64,000 nucleotides of DNA from Mesorhizobium huakuii (GTDB taxonomy: Bacteria; Pseudomonadota; Alphaproteobacteria; Rhizobiales; Rhizobiaceae). The notes under the pieces are model-generated. The model was not told where the DNA came from. It worked only from the letters and a program-made list of their open reading frames with translations, and did not search any database. Positions within the stretch are counted from its first letter, which is position 1, and each line of letters begins with the position of its first letter. A program made the translations under genes and the position numbers. The stretch lies in the NCBI RefSeq assembly GCF_014189455.1, contig NZ_CP050296.1, positions 4,150,001 through 4,214,000 of the forward strand, written 5' to 3'. Shown piece after piece: positions 9,108-18,039 of this stretch.

Positions 9108-10390
9108 ATTCTGTCGCGCAGCGCGAACCAGTTGAGCGCCAGGAAAAGCAGCGGCGTACGGAAGCGCCGGCCGCCGGGAAATGGCGGAATCTTCAGGTCT
9201 TCGATCAGCTTCAGCCGGTCGCGATTGCCGGCAACGGTCTCGGCATAGAGCTTGCCGAAGAAGTTCGACAGCATGACGCCATGGCCGGAATAGCCGCCGG
9301 CCGAGATCACATTGGGCATCACTTCGCGCACGAACGGTTTCCGCGGCACGGTGATGCCGACATAGCCGCCCCAGCCATGGGTGATCTCGATATCCTTCAA
9401 CGCCGGATAGAGCTCGACGATCTGGCGGCGGATATGGATGTGGATATCCTTCGGGTCGTTGACGCCATAGACCTCGCGTCCGCCGAACAGCAGCCGGCCA
9501 TCCCTGGATTTGCGGAAATAGCGCACGACGAAGCGCGAATCATCGACCGCCTCGCCGCCGGGCAGCACTTTCGTGTCCACTCCCAAGGGCACGGTCGCAC
9601 CGATGAAGGAGCCGATCGGCATGATGTGCGCGGCACTCACCGGTTCGAGCGTGCCGCCATAGGCGTTGACCGCGATCAGGCATTTCTGCGCCGTTATCGT
9701 ACCCCTAGGTGTCGAAACCCTGACCTTGCCGCCGGTGGAAACGATGCCGGTCGATGGTGTCTTCTCGAACAGTTGCGCGTCGGCCTGCGACGCCACCCGC
9801 GCCGTGCCGATCACCAGCTTCATCGGGTGGATGTGGCCGGTGCCGGTGTCGCGCGTGCCGCCGAAATAGGCGGTCGAGCCAAGCCGCTCCGCCGTCTCCT
9901 TCGCATCCATGAACGAGATGTGCGGATAGGAGAAACGGCTCGCCATAATGTCGGCATGCGCCTTGTAGTCGTCGACATAGCGCGGCTTGTGCGCCACCGA
10001 GAGCTGGCCCGGCATGTAGTCGATATCGATCTGGTTGGTGGCGGCGAATTCCAGAAGATGCGCCTTCGCCTCCTCGGCGAGATCGAACAGCGCCCTGGCG
10101 CGGGACAGGCCGTATTCCGCCTCCAGATCCTCGGCCCAGGCGCGCTGCCCGGTGCCAAGCTGCCCGCCATTGCGCCCGGACGCGCCGTCACCGAAACGGT
10201 ACGCCTCGATCAAAACGACATTCGTTCCAGCCTTGGCCAGATGTGTTGCCGCAGACAGACCGGTAAAGCCGCCGCCGATAATGACGACATCACAGGTCCG
10301 GTCGCCGTCGAGCGATGGATACTCAGGCCGTGGCCCGGCCGTATCCTCGTACCACGAGCGGCCGGGGGAAATGGGGGATTGGTAGGGCAT
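9104..10390 (-). CDS. puuB: FAD-dependent oxidoreductase, gamma-glutamylputrescine oxidase-like
   Basis: A 428-residue DAO-family flavoprotein. It starts with a PuuB/OrdL-type leader (SWYEDTA), then the FAD-binding motif DVVIIGGGFTGLSAATHLAK and GASGRNGGQ, and near the C-terminus GGYSGHGVMLS. In the Puu pathway such enzymes oxidise gamma-glutamylputrescine to the aldehyde. The gene lies just downstream of a PuuA-like glutamine synthetase on the same strand, and a putrescine-type ABC importer is 9 kb away, which supports the assignment; other amine substrates remain possible. Its TAA stop lies inside a palindromic repeat, so the C-terminus may have been fixed by insertion of that repeat. Confidence 0.75.
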   Translation of the reverse strand: MPYQSPISPGRSWYEDTAGPRPEYPSLDGDRTCDVVIIGGGFTGLSAATHLAKAGTNVVLIEAYRFGDGASGRNGGQLGTGQRAWAEDLEAEYGLSRARALFDLAEEAKAHLLEFAATNQIDIDYMPGQLSVAHKPRYVDDYKAHADIMASRFSYPHISFMDAKETAERLGSTAYFGGTRDTGTGHIHPMKLVIGTARVASQADAQLFEKTPSTGIVSTGGKVRVSTPRGTITAQKCLIAVNAYGGTLEPVSAAHIMPIGSFIGATVPLGVDTKVLPGGEAVDDSRFVVRYFRKSRDGRLLFGGREVYGVNDPKDIHIHIRRQIVELYPALKDIEITHGWGGYVGITVPRKPFVREVMPNVISAGGYSGHGVMLSNFFGKLYAETVAGNRDRLKLIEDLKIPPFPGGRRFRTPLLFLALNWFALRDRI

Positions 10391-10430
10391 GACGGGCGAA
10401 GACTCGAGGGAGTTTTGGAAGGGGTAGAAG

Positions 10431-10509
10431 AGCGAGTAGCGAATAGGGAGTAGCGAATAGGGAAGAACCGATATTGTTTCTATTCGCTATTCGCTATTCG
10501 CTATTCGCT
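10431..10509. repeat. heptamer-based inverted repeat between two operon genes
   Basis: Two direct copies of AGTAGCGAATAGGG are followed, about 15 bases later, by about four tandem copies of ATTCGCT. The two blocks are complementary (AGCGAAT / ATTCGCT) and can fold into a long imperfect hairpin in the 122-base gap between the glutamine synthetase and the oxidoreductase. Confidence 0.6.
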
Positions 10510-10512
10510 TCT

Positions 10513-11949
10513 TCAAACGTTGAGCAGAAGGTACTCCCGCTCCCACGGACTGATCACTTCCATGAACGTCTCGAATTCCGCCCGCTTGATCGCCGCATAG
10601 GTGGCGGCGAACGACTTACCCAGCAGCGCGCAGAGTTCCTCGTCGCCCTCGAACAGGTCGACAGCTTCGAGCAGGCTGCGCGGCAGGTCGATCTCGTGTG
10701 CATTGGCGGTCGTCAGCACCGGAGGTTCGGCCTTGATCTTCCTTGTGATGCCGATCAGCCCGCAAGCGAGCGAAGCCGCGAGCGCCAGGTAGGGATTGGC
10801 ATCGGAGGACGGAATGCGGTTTTCGACACGTCGCGCCGCAGGATCCGAACGCGGCACGCGGAACGCGGTGGTGCGGTTGTCATAGCCCCATTTGTTGTTG
10901 ACCGGGGCCGAGGCCGCCTGCGTCAGCCGACGATAGGAATTGACATAGGGCGCGAACATCACCAGCGCGTTCGGCACGTGCTTCTGCATGCCGCCGATAA
11001 AGTGGAAGAAATCCTCGGTTTCCGAGCCGTCCTCGGCTGAGAAGATGTTCTTGCCGGTCTTCTTGTCGATGATCGACTGATGGATATGCATAGCCGAACC
11101 TGGCTGGCCCTGGATCGGCTTGGCCATGAAGGTCGCGTAGATCTCATGCTTCAGCGCCGCTTCGCGGATGGTGCGCTTGAACATGAAGACCTGATCGGCA
11201 AGCTCGATCGGGTCGCCGTGGCGCAGATTGATCTCGAGCTGACCGGCGCCCTCCTCGTGGATGAGCGTGTCGATCTCCAGGCCCTGGCTTTCGGAGAAAT
11301 GGTAGATGTCGTCGATGAGCTCGTCGAACTCGTTGACGCCGGCGATCGAATAGCCGGCGCCGCCGCCGATTGCGCGCCCCGAACGGCCGACGGGCGGGGT
11401 CAGCGGATAGTCCGGATCGGGATTCTTGCGCACCAGGTAGAATTCGATCTCGGGTGCCACCACCGGCTTCAGTCCGAGCTTGTCATAGGCTGCAAGCACG
11501 CGCTTCAACACGTTGCGCGGGGTGAATTCGACGGAGCGGCCATCCTGGTGGACGAGGTCGCAGATGACGGCGGCCGTCGGGTCTTCTTCCCAGGGCACCA
11601 CCGTCAGAGTCGACAGGTCCGGCATCAGCTTGAGATCGCCGTCGTCTTCCGGATAGTGGAAACCGTTGCCGTCTTCGGGGTAGCCGCCGGAAATCGTGGT
11701 CATGAAGACGGCCGAAGGCAGCGCCAGCGAGGTGTTGGAGGTGAATTTCTTCGACGGCATCATCTTGCCGCGCGCCACGCCGGCCTGATCAGGCGTGATG
11801 CATTCGATGTCCTCGATGCCGCGCCATTCCAGCCATTCGCTGACTTCCTTCCAGTTCTTCACACCACGCAGGTTTTTCACGAAGGCAGGCGTGCGCGCCC
11901 GTCCTCCGCGGCTCGACGGACGGACTTCCTTTTTTGCAGGCGGCATCAT
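10513..11949 (-). CDS. puuA: glutamine synthetase family protein, gamma-glutamylputrescine synthetase-like
   Basis: A 478-residue GS-family ligase. It has the catalytic-domain signatures APEIEFYL, EGAGQLEINL, the HIHQS metal/ATP motif and NKWGYDNRTTAFRVP followed by RRVENRIPSSDANPYLALAA. The Tyr loop adenylylated in GlnA is not evident. Such GS paralogues joined to a PuuB-like oxidase usually make gamma-glutamylputrescine from putrescine, glutamate and ATP. Expression is probably as an operon with the oxidase, although a hairpin-forming repeat separates the two. Two adjacent ATG codons give alternative starts. A few residues near the N-terminus are basic and low complexity. Confidence 0.8.
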   Translation of the reverse strand: MMPPAKKEVRPSSRGGRARTPAFVKNLRGVKNWKEVSEWLEWRGIEDIECITPDQAGVARGKMMPSKKFTSNTSLALPSAVFMTTISGGYPEDGNGFHYPEDDGDLKLMPDLSTLTVVPWEEDPTAAVICDLVHQDGRSVEFTPRNVLKRVLAAYDKLGLKPVVAPEIEFYLVRKNPDPDYPLTPPVGRSGRAIGGGAGYSIAGVNEFDELIDDIYHFSESQGLEIDTLIHEEGAGQLEINLRHGDPIELADQVFMFKRTIREAALKHEIYATFMAKPIQGQPGSAMHIHQSIIDKKTGKNIFSAEDGSETEDFFHFIGGMQKHVPNALVMFAPYVNSYRRLTQAASAPVNNKWGYDNRTTAFRVPRSDPAARRVENRIPSSDANPYLALAASLACGLIGITRKIKAEPPVLTTANAHEIDLPRSLLEAVDLFEGDEELCALLGKSFAATYAAIKRAEFETFMEVISPWEREYLLLNV

Positions 11950-12092
11950 TCACCAGATTGGGTTGCGGATTTCGGAGTATAGCCGTGCCCCCCTGTGGAA
12001 GGGAAGGGGAGCCGCTGCCGGCATTCCTCGTTCCGGTTGAAAATCGCGCCGGCCGGCTTAGGTTCGGGCGGCTCGCAACCTGGAAGGCATCG

Positions 12093-12806
12093 ATGCGAAA
12101 CAACGAACTGACGACCATCGGCTTCGACGCCGACGACACACTTTGGCAGAACGAACAGTTCTTCCGCATGACGGAGAAGCGCTTCGCCGCCATGCTTGCC
12201 GATCATGGCGAGGAGCAGCAGATTTCGGCGCGACTGCTCGAAGCCGAACGGCGCAACCTTGCCATCTATGGTTTCGGCATCAAGGGATTTACCCTGTCGA
12301 TGATCGAGACGGCGATCGAGGTCACCGACGGGCGTGTGCCGGCTTCGGTCATAGCGCAGATTCTCGACGCCGGCCGCGAGATGCTGAGCCACCCGATCGA
12401 GGTCTTGCCGCATGTGCGTGAGACGGTGGAGACACTTGCCGGCGCATATCGCCTTGTGCTGATCACCAAGGGCGATCTCTTTGACCAGGAGCGCAAGCTG
12501 GCTGGCTCAGGCCTCGGCGACCTGTTCGACGCGGTCGAGATCGTCAGCGACAAGAATGCCGCGACCTATTCCCGCCTCTTCAGCCGCCACGGCGACGGTC
12601 CGGCAAAGAGCATGATGGTCGGCAATTCGCTGAAATCGGACGTGGTGCCGGCCATCGAGGCAGGGGGCTGGGGTGTCCATGTGCCGCATGAGCTGACCTG
12701 GGTGCTCGAGCATGTCGAGGCGCCGGTCGCCGAGCCGCGGTTCCGCCAGATTGCCGACCTCGGGCAATTGCCCGAATTGGTCGAAAGCATCAAAAACCCA
12801 GCTTGA
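12093..12806 (+). CDS. HAD-family phosphatase
   Basis: A 237-residue haloacid-dehalogenase-fold hydrolase with motif I FDADDTLWQNE (nucleophile Asp, then Asp+2), motif II ITKGD, and motif IV MVGNSLKSDVVPAIEAGG. An inserted cap follows motif I. A YjjG/phosphoglycolate-phosphatase type small-molecule phosphatase is likely; the substrate is unknown. The start is chosen at an ATG preceded by GGAAGG; an in-frame upstream ATG at 11934 lies in unlikely coding sequence that overlaps the glutamine synthetase 5' end. Confidence 0.8.
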   Translation: MRNNELTTIGFDADDTLWQNEQFFRMTEKRFAAMLADHGEEQQISARLLEAERRNLAIYGFGIKGFTLSMIETAIEVTDGRVPASVIAQILDAGREMLSHPIEVLPHVRETVETLAGAYRLVLITKGDLFDQERKLAGSGLGDLFDAVEIVSDKNAATYSRLFSRHGDGPAKSMMVGNSLKSDVVPAIEAGGWGVHVPHELTWVLEHVEAPVAEPRFRQIADLGQLPELVESIKNPA

Positions 12807-12854
12807 TTGCAGCTTTCAGTTTTCTATTCCGAGCATTTGCGGATGGAAAACCCG

Positions 12855-13298
12855 TTAGCGGCTGATCAGGCGATCGATCACCGGTTGCAGCCGCTCGGGC
12901 GTGATCGGCTTGGCGACGACGGCGTCGATGATGCTCGACAGGCCCAGGCTCTCCGGCGTGCCGGTCTTGGTTGAAAGCAGGATGACGGGCGGAAGCGATT
13001 TGCCCGAAGCCCGCCGCAGCGTTTCGATGCCGGACATCAGATTGTCGCAGTCCTTGTTGTCTGCGCCGCCGTCCAGCACAATCACGCCTGGCACCAGCGT
13101 TCGCAAGGTCTTCGCCGCCATATCGGGCGATTCCGAGATTGGCCTGAGCCCGGATCGCTCGACAATCTTCGATACAACAACGCGATTGATCGGCGATTTC
13201 CCGACAACAAGCACTTGCGAGGGACTGTGGATCGTCTCTGCGCTTGAATCCTGGGTCGCCAGATTCGGATGGTTTGCGGTCTCGCCCTCGCTACTCAC
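12855..13298 (-). CDS. degenerate response-regulator receiver protein
   Basis: A 147-residue protein with a single CheY-like receiver after a 27-residue polar leader. The phospho-acceptor Asp76 (VIVLDGG), the Ser/Thr after beta-4 (LLSTKTG) and the Lys-Pro pair (VVAKPITPERL, Lys130) are kept. The acidic pair that binds Mg2+ after beta-1 is replaced: the sequence reads LVVGKSPINR where VDD is normal. Phosphorylation may therefore be absent or unusual. There is no output domain. The start is GTG; no ATG is available before residue 60. No partner kinase adjoins it. Confidence 0.7.
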   Translation of the reverse strand: MSSEGETANHPNLATQDSSAETIHSPSQVLVVGKSPINRVVVSKIVERSGLRPISESPDMAAKTLRTLVPGVIVLDGGADNKDCDNLMSGIETLRRASGKSLPPVILLSTKTGTPESLGLSSIIDAVVAKPITPERLQPVIDRLISR

Positions 13299-13477
13299 TG
13301 GGCACCCAAGTCGGCCAAGAATCTCGCCCCTATTTCAATGCAGAGTTGAATCTGGCCGACAATTGGCGTGAGATGGCACCCCATGTCAAGTTGAAATAAA
13401 AGGCTTCCGAAAACACCTCCTGCGACAGTGGAGTCAAGCAACAGTACTGTACTGCCCTGTCCACGGATCGGCTGCAT

Positions 13478-13516
13478 AAAAATAAAATTCACCTGCGCAT
13501 ACACTGCGCAGGTGAA
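13478..13516 (-). terminator. rho-independent terminator of the aceA transcript
   Basis: A perfect 12-bp stem (TTCACCTGCGCA / TGCGCAGGTGAA, loop TACAC). On the minus strand it is followed by a T-rich run, 24 bases after the stop codon of the small gene downstream of aceA. Confidence 0.85.
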
Positions 13517-13539
13517 GGGTCGGTTGCAACGATTCCCGG

Positions 13540-13782
13540 TCAGCCATGGCTCTGCTGGGTGACGATCACCGGGATCAGCAGATCGCCCCAATTGCCGTCG
13601 CCGCCATGGTGCCTGGCCGAGCGCACCAGCTCCACCGAGACGCCGGCCTCGACCGCCTTCATCACCGACTGGTTCAGTCTGTGCAAATCGTTGGCGAGCA
13701 TGCGGATCGTCGCCTGCTGGTCGACACTCATCGTGGTCGATTGTTCTTCCGCACGTTCCTTGACGCGGCTTATCGATGCCAT
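13540..13782 (-). CDS. small hypothetical protein downstream of isocitrate lyase
   Basis: An 80-residue soluble protein with an AGGAGA ribosome-binding site 5 bases before its ATG. It lies 57 bases after aceA on the same strand and before a clear terminator, so it is very probably the second gene of the aceA transcript. It is predicted largely helical (residues 1-45, heptad-like LANDLHRLNQSVMKAV) with a glycine-rich turn and a hydrophobic end (LLIPVIVTQQ). I do not recognise a family. A regulator or partner of glyoxylate-shunt enzymes is only a guess from position. Confidence 0.65.
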   Translation of the reverse strand: MASISRVKERAEEQSTTMSVDQQATIRMLANDLHRLNQSVMKAVEAGVSVELVRSARHHGGDGNWGDLLIPVIVTQQSHG

Positions 13783-13839
13783 TGGTCTTCTCCTGTGTCT
13801 GAAGCCCTTTTGGGCGTTTCCTCGATGTTTTCTAATCCG

Positions 13840-15129
13840 CTATTCGGCGGCCGGCTTGAACTGTGCATGCTCGGTCGATTCATGCATGGCGGTGGTCGAC
13901 GACTTGCCGCCGGTGATTGCCATCGACACGGCGTCGAAATAGCCGGTGCCGACCTCGCGCTGGTGCTTGGTCGCGGTGTAGCCATTGGCCTCCGCCGCGA
14001 ACTCGGCTTCCTGCAACTCGGAATAGGCGGCCATCTGCCGTGCCTTGTAGCCACGCGCCAGTTCGAACATGCCGTAGTTGAGCTGGTGGAAGCCGGCGAG
14101 CGTGATGAACTGGAACTTGTAGCCCATGGCGCCGAGTTCCCTCTGGAACTTGGCGATCGTCGCGTCGTCGAGATTCTTCTTCCAGTTGAACGAGGGCGAG
14201 CAATTGTAGGCGAGCAGCTTGCCTGGATGATGCCTGCGCACACCCTCGGCGAACTTCTTGGCCTGCGCCAGATCGGGCTTCGAGGTCTCGCACCAGATCA
14301 GATCGGCGTAGGGCGCATAGGCGATGGCCCGTGCGATGCAAGGCTCGATGCCGTTCCTGACCTGGTAGAAGCCTTCCACCGTGCGGCCGGCATCGTAGTC
14401 GACGAAGGGCTGGTCGCGCTCGTCGATGTCGGATGTCAGAAGCTTCGCGGCTTCGGCGTCGGTGCGTGCCACGACAAGCGTCGGCGTGCCCATCACGTCG
14501 GCTGCCAGGCGCGCGGCGTTGAGGTTGCGGATGTGTGCGGCGGTCGGGATCAGCACCTTGCCGCCGAGATGGCCGCACTTCTTTTCCGACGCCAGCTGGT
14601 CTTCGTAGTGGACGCCGGCGGCACCTGCCTCGATGAACGCCTTCATGATCTCGAAGGCGTTGAGCGGTCCGCCGAAGCCGGCTTCGGCGTCGGCGACGAT
14701 CGGTGCGAACCAGGTCTCGACCGAGAGCCCGTTGCCCTCGGAGGTCTCGATCTGGTCGGCACGCTGCAGCGTCCGGTTGATGCGCTTGACCAGCTCGGGC
14801 GCGGCATTGGCCGGATAAAGCGACTGGTCGGGATACATGGCGGACGCCGTGTTGGCGTCGGCTGCGACCTGCCAGCCCGACAGGTAAATCGCCTTCAGTC
14901 CGGCGCGCACCTGTTGCATCGCCTGGTTGCCGGACATGGCGCCGAGCGCGTTGACGAAATCCTCCTCATGGATGAGCTTCCACAGCCGGTTGGCGCCCAT
15001 TTCGGCCAGACTCTGACGGATCTGCACCGAGCCGCGCAGCCGCTTCACATGCTCCGGCGAATAGGGGCGTTCAATGCCGTCGAAGCGGCCTTCCGGCGCC
15101 GAGGGAACGAGATTGTAAAAATCAGTCAT
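13840..15129 (-). CDS. aceA: isocitrate lyase
   Basis: Splits isocitrate into glyoxylate and succinate, the first step of the glyoxylate shunt, needed for growth on acetate, fatty acids and PHB-derived carbon. The 429-residue protein has the family signature [11 protein letters not shown] with the catalytic cysteine, the VHYEDQ metal-binding stretch and a normal N-terminus ([19 protein letters not shown]). A GGAG site lies 7 bases before the ATG. It is divergent from a RamB/PccR-type regulator, which very likely controls it. Malate synthase is not in the window. Confidence 0.96.
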   Translation of the reverse strand: MTDFYNLVPSAPEGRFDGIERPYSPEHVKRLRGSVQIRQSLAEMGANRLWKLIHEEDFVNALGAMSGNQAMQQVRAGLKAIYLSGWQVAADANTASAMYPDQSLYPANAAPELVKRINRTLQRADQIETSEGNGLSVETWFAPIVADAEAGFGGPLNAFEIMKAFIEAGAAGVHYEDQLASEKKCGHLGGKVLIPTAAHIRNLNAARLAADVMGTPTLVVARTDAEAAKLLTSDIDERDQPFVDYDAGRTVEGFYQVRNGIEPCIARAIAYAPYADLIWCETSKPDLAQAKKFAEGVRRHHPGKLLAYNCSPSFNWKKNLDDATIAKFQRELGAMGYKFQFITLAGFHQLNYGMFELARGYKARQMAAYSELQEAEFAAEANGYTATKHQREVGTGYFDAVSMAITGGKSSTTAMHESTEHAQFKPAAE

Positions 15130-15367
15130 GAGTCACTCCGAAGGATTGCTGGCACTTGTCCGCACGCCCGTCTTCCCGGCGCATTGGGATGTGACTGAAT
15201 TTACATTGCGGCGCAAAATCAGCCAGAAAAATCAGAAGATATGGCCGGAGATAAGGGAAAACCTGTGTTGTGTTTGACAGGTGACTGCTGTAAATTTGTC
15301 ACGATTGTAAAAATCAACAGCAATGGATTGACGCGAATGCCATGTAAATTCCTGTCAAGGTCAGTCG
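15130..15367. promoter_or_regulatory. divergent promoter region of aceA and its regulator
   Basis: The 238-base gap is AT-rich compared with its surroundings. It contains the palindrome TTGC-GGC-GCAA (15206-15216) about 77 bases upstream of aceA. It also has two related ATTGTAAAAATC / CTGTAAATTTG stretches closer to the regulator. RamB-type regulators bind TTTGCAAA-like sites, so the first is the best operator candidate. The assignment is an inference. Confidence 0.4.
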
Positions 15368-16817
15368 ATGGCTGAGCAGAAGATCTTCGCCGGGCCGCGC
15401 ATCCGCCGCATCCGCAACGCCAAGGGCCTGACCCAGACGGCGATGGCCGAGGGGCTCGGCATCTCGCCGTCCTATCTCAACCTGATCGAGCGCAACCAGC
15501 GGCCGCTGACGGTGCAGCTGATCCTCAAGCTGGCCTCGGTCTACAAGGTCGACCCGCATGAGCTGCAGGGCGAGGCGAGGGGGGTCGGTGGCGGCCTTGA
15601 AGGAGGTGTTCACCGATCCACTGCTGGTCGGCGAATTGCCGGGAGACCAGGAACTGATCGAGCTCGCCGAGGCGGCGCCCAATGCGTCGGCCGCGGTGAT
15701 AAAATTGTTTCGCGCCTATCGCGAGCAGGCCGAGCGGCTTTCCGACCTCAACGAGCTTCTGGCGCGTGAGGGCCGCGCCACGGCGCTGTCCGGTGCCCGG
15801 CTGCCGATCGACGAGGTGCACGAGACTTTCGAGCGGCGGCCGAACCATTTTACGGCACTCGAGGAGGAAGCCGAGGCGTTCACCGCGGTGCTCGATCCCG
15901 GCGACGATCTGTTCGGTGCCTTGAAGGCCTGGCTGAAGCGCGAATACGGCATCGTCGTCAAGGTGCTGCCGGTCGCCACCATGCCGAACTGGCGCCGCCG
16001 CTACGATCGCCATTCGCAGCGCCTGTTCCTGTCCGAGCGGCTGTCGCCGTTCGACCAGCTGCGCGAAGTGGCGATGGAGGCCTGCCTGATCCGCATGACG
16101 GTCGCGGTCGCCGGTCAGATCCAGGCGCTCAAGCTGAGCACCGACGAAGCCCGCCGTCTCGCCCGCTTCGAGCTCGGCCGCTATGCCGCGCATGCGCTGA
16201 TGATGCCTTACCAAGCCTTTCATGCGGCTGCCGTTCGCGCCCGCTACGACATCGATGTCCTGCGTTCGCGCTTCGGCGTTTCCTTCGAGCAGGCGGCGAA
16301 CCGGCTGACCATGCTGCAGCGGCAGGGCGCACTCGGCGTGCCCTTCTTCATGCTGGAGGTCGACAATGCGGGGAACCGCTTTCGCAGGGCCGGCAGTCAG
16401 GGCTTTCCGCACAGCCGCTTTGGCGGCGGCTGCCCCAAGCTGCCCGTGCATGCCGCCTTCTCTCAACCCGGCCAGGTTTTCGTCGAGGCGGTGGAAATGC
16501 CCGACGGCGCCGAGTTCCTGTGCATCGCCCGCACGCTGGAAGGGCCGCAGGGCGCCTTCTCGGAGCGTCCGCGCCGTACCGCGCTGCTGCTCGGTTGCGA
16601 CATCGGCTTCCGCGACGACATCGTCTACGGCGCGGCTCTGCCCGGCGCTGCAGTTGGCGGTAAGGCTGGACCGGGCGCTCTGACAGCTACGCCGGTCGGA
16701 CCCGCCTGCCGGCTTTGCGAGCGTGTCGGCTGCCTGGCACGTGCCGAACCGCCGGTGACGCGTCCACTCGGCCTCGACGAGATGGTGACAGGCCTGAGCG
16801 CTTTCGACTTCCAGTGA
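15368..16817 (+). pseudogene. short-chain acyl regulator (RamB/PccR type), frameshifted
   Basis: Two frames together encode one transcriptional regulator of about 482 residues. The N-terminal part is an XRE-type helix-turn-helix (GPRIRRIRNAKGLTQTAMA then YLNLIERNQRPLT). The second frame carries the DUF955-like region, with a FELGRYAAHALMMP stretch, and a cysteine-bearing C-terminal domain (CRLCERVGCLARAEPP). The break lies in a run of six G at 15579-15584; with five G the protein reads on as LQGEARGSVAALKEVF. Members of this family sense short-chain acyl-CoAs and control aceA, which lies divergent here. A homopolymer sequencing error is the simplest explanation; real phase variation is the alternative. 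Confidence 0.8.
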
Positions 16818-16966
16818 AGTTGTGACGGTTTGTCAGCTAGACAAAATGGTCCCTTTCCCTGTCTAGCGCAACAAGCTATCCCCTCGGACATTGCAGATCG
16901 CAATATTGATTGAGCATTGCCGGTAGGATATCAAAACGGCAAGCTGTGCAACGATCGGGGGGATTG

Positions 16967-17866
16967 ATGAGCAGGACAAGTCTTTGGCTCGGTTTGGGTC
17001 TCGCGCTTGCCACGTGGCCTGCTTTGGCAGAAAAACCCTCGGATTTCTTCAAGTCCTATCAAGGGTACAATGAAGCCGGAAAGGCTTTCCTGGACAAGAT
17101 CGATCCTAAGATCGGCGCGGTTGACCTTGCCGAGGGTGTGCACCTGAACCTTGGCGACAAGTTTTATTTTCTGGACAAGAAAGATACGGTCTCGGTCTTG
17201 ACCGAAGCTTGGGGCAATCCGCCCAATTCCGCTTCCGACGCTGTCGGCATGATCTTTCCGGCCAAGTACGATCCTCTCGCTGAGGGTAATTGGGGGATAG
17301 AGTTGCGATGGGAGAAGATAGGCTATGTCGATGATGGCGACGCCGCGTCCATCGATTATGACGAGCTCCTCAAAAGCATGCAGTCGGACACGTTGTCGGG
17401 TAATGACCAAAGGGTAAAGGACGGCTATCCGCCTATCACCTTGATCGGTTGGGCATCACCGCCAGTCTACGACGCAGTCAACAAGCGCTTGCACTGGGCC
17501 AAAGAATTGAAATTTGGCAACGATGCCACCCATACGCTCAACTATGACGTCCGCTTCCTGGGCAGGGAGGGCGTTTTTGTGATGAGCTATATAGCAACGG
17601 TCGAGCAGCTGCCGGAGATAAAGCAGAGTCTGGATGGGGTCCTAGGCATCGCCGACTTCACTGCAGGCAAGAAGTACAGTGACTTTATACCAAGCACCGA
17701 CACAGTTGCGGCAGTCGGCATTGGCGGCCTCATTGCAGGAAAATTGGCGGCGAAGGCAGGGCTCATTGCTGTGGCGCTTATCGCGCTGAAGAAATTCGGC
17801 TTGATCCTGCTGGTCCCTCTGGCAGGGCTCTGGCGCTTCATCCGTGGGAAAAGGACCACTTCGTAA
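16967..17866 (+). CDS. DUF2167 family membrane protein
   Basis: A 299-residue protein with an N-terminal signal sequence (SLWLGLGLALATWPALA, cleavage before EKPSD). It has a large exported domain with the DUF2167 features (VHLNLGDKFYFLDKKD, AEGNWGIELRWEKIGYVDDGDA, LNYDVRFLGREGVFVMSY) and a C-terminal hydrophobic helix (residues about 265-290) followed by a basic tail. The chosen ATG follows GGGGGGA; the upstream in-frame start lacks this. Function of the family is unknown. It is monocistronic, and its GC content is slightly lower than its neighbours. Confidence 0.8.
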   Translation: MSRTSLWLGLGLALATWPALAEKPSDFFKSYQGYNEAGKAFLDKIDPKIGAVDLAEGVHLNLGDKFYFLDKKDTVSVLTEAWGNPPNSASDAVGMIFPAKYDPLAEGNWGIELRWEKIGYVDDGDAASIDYDELLKSMQSDTLSGNDQRVKDGYPPITLIGWASPPVYDAVNKRLHWAKELKFGNDATHTLNYDVRFLGREGVFVMSYIATVEQLPEIKQSLDGVLGIADFTAGKKYSDFIPSTDTVAAVGIGGLIAGKLAAKAGLIAVALIALKKFGLILLVPLAGLWRFIRGKRTTS

Positions 17867-18039
17867 GGCTCTCTCTGGGTGCCAACGACCGCAGACGCGA
17901 CGACATGCCGTCGCCAGTGCGCCAAGCGGAACGCCGCGCTGGATCACCCGCGGCTCAAATCTTTGCGTTACGCGAACAGAGCAGATTTTTGTCGTCCCTT
18001 GCGCATCGTCCCGTCCACAAAAGCTCGACAGTCGCGCCC

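Noticed and set aside
13546..15198. 550-codon open frame opposite aceA
   Set aside because: It mirrors isocitrate lyase codons; composition rich in Arg/His/Gly and no recognisable domain.
16835..16867. 8-bp inverted repeat GCTAGACA/TGTCTAGC after the acyl regulator as terminator
   Set aside because: The loop is long (about 17 bases) and no T run follows; too weak to list as a terminator.
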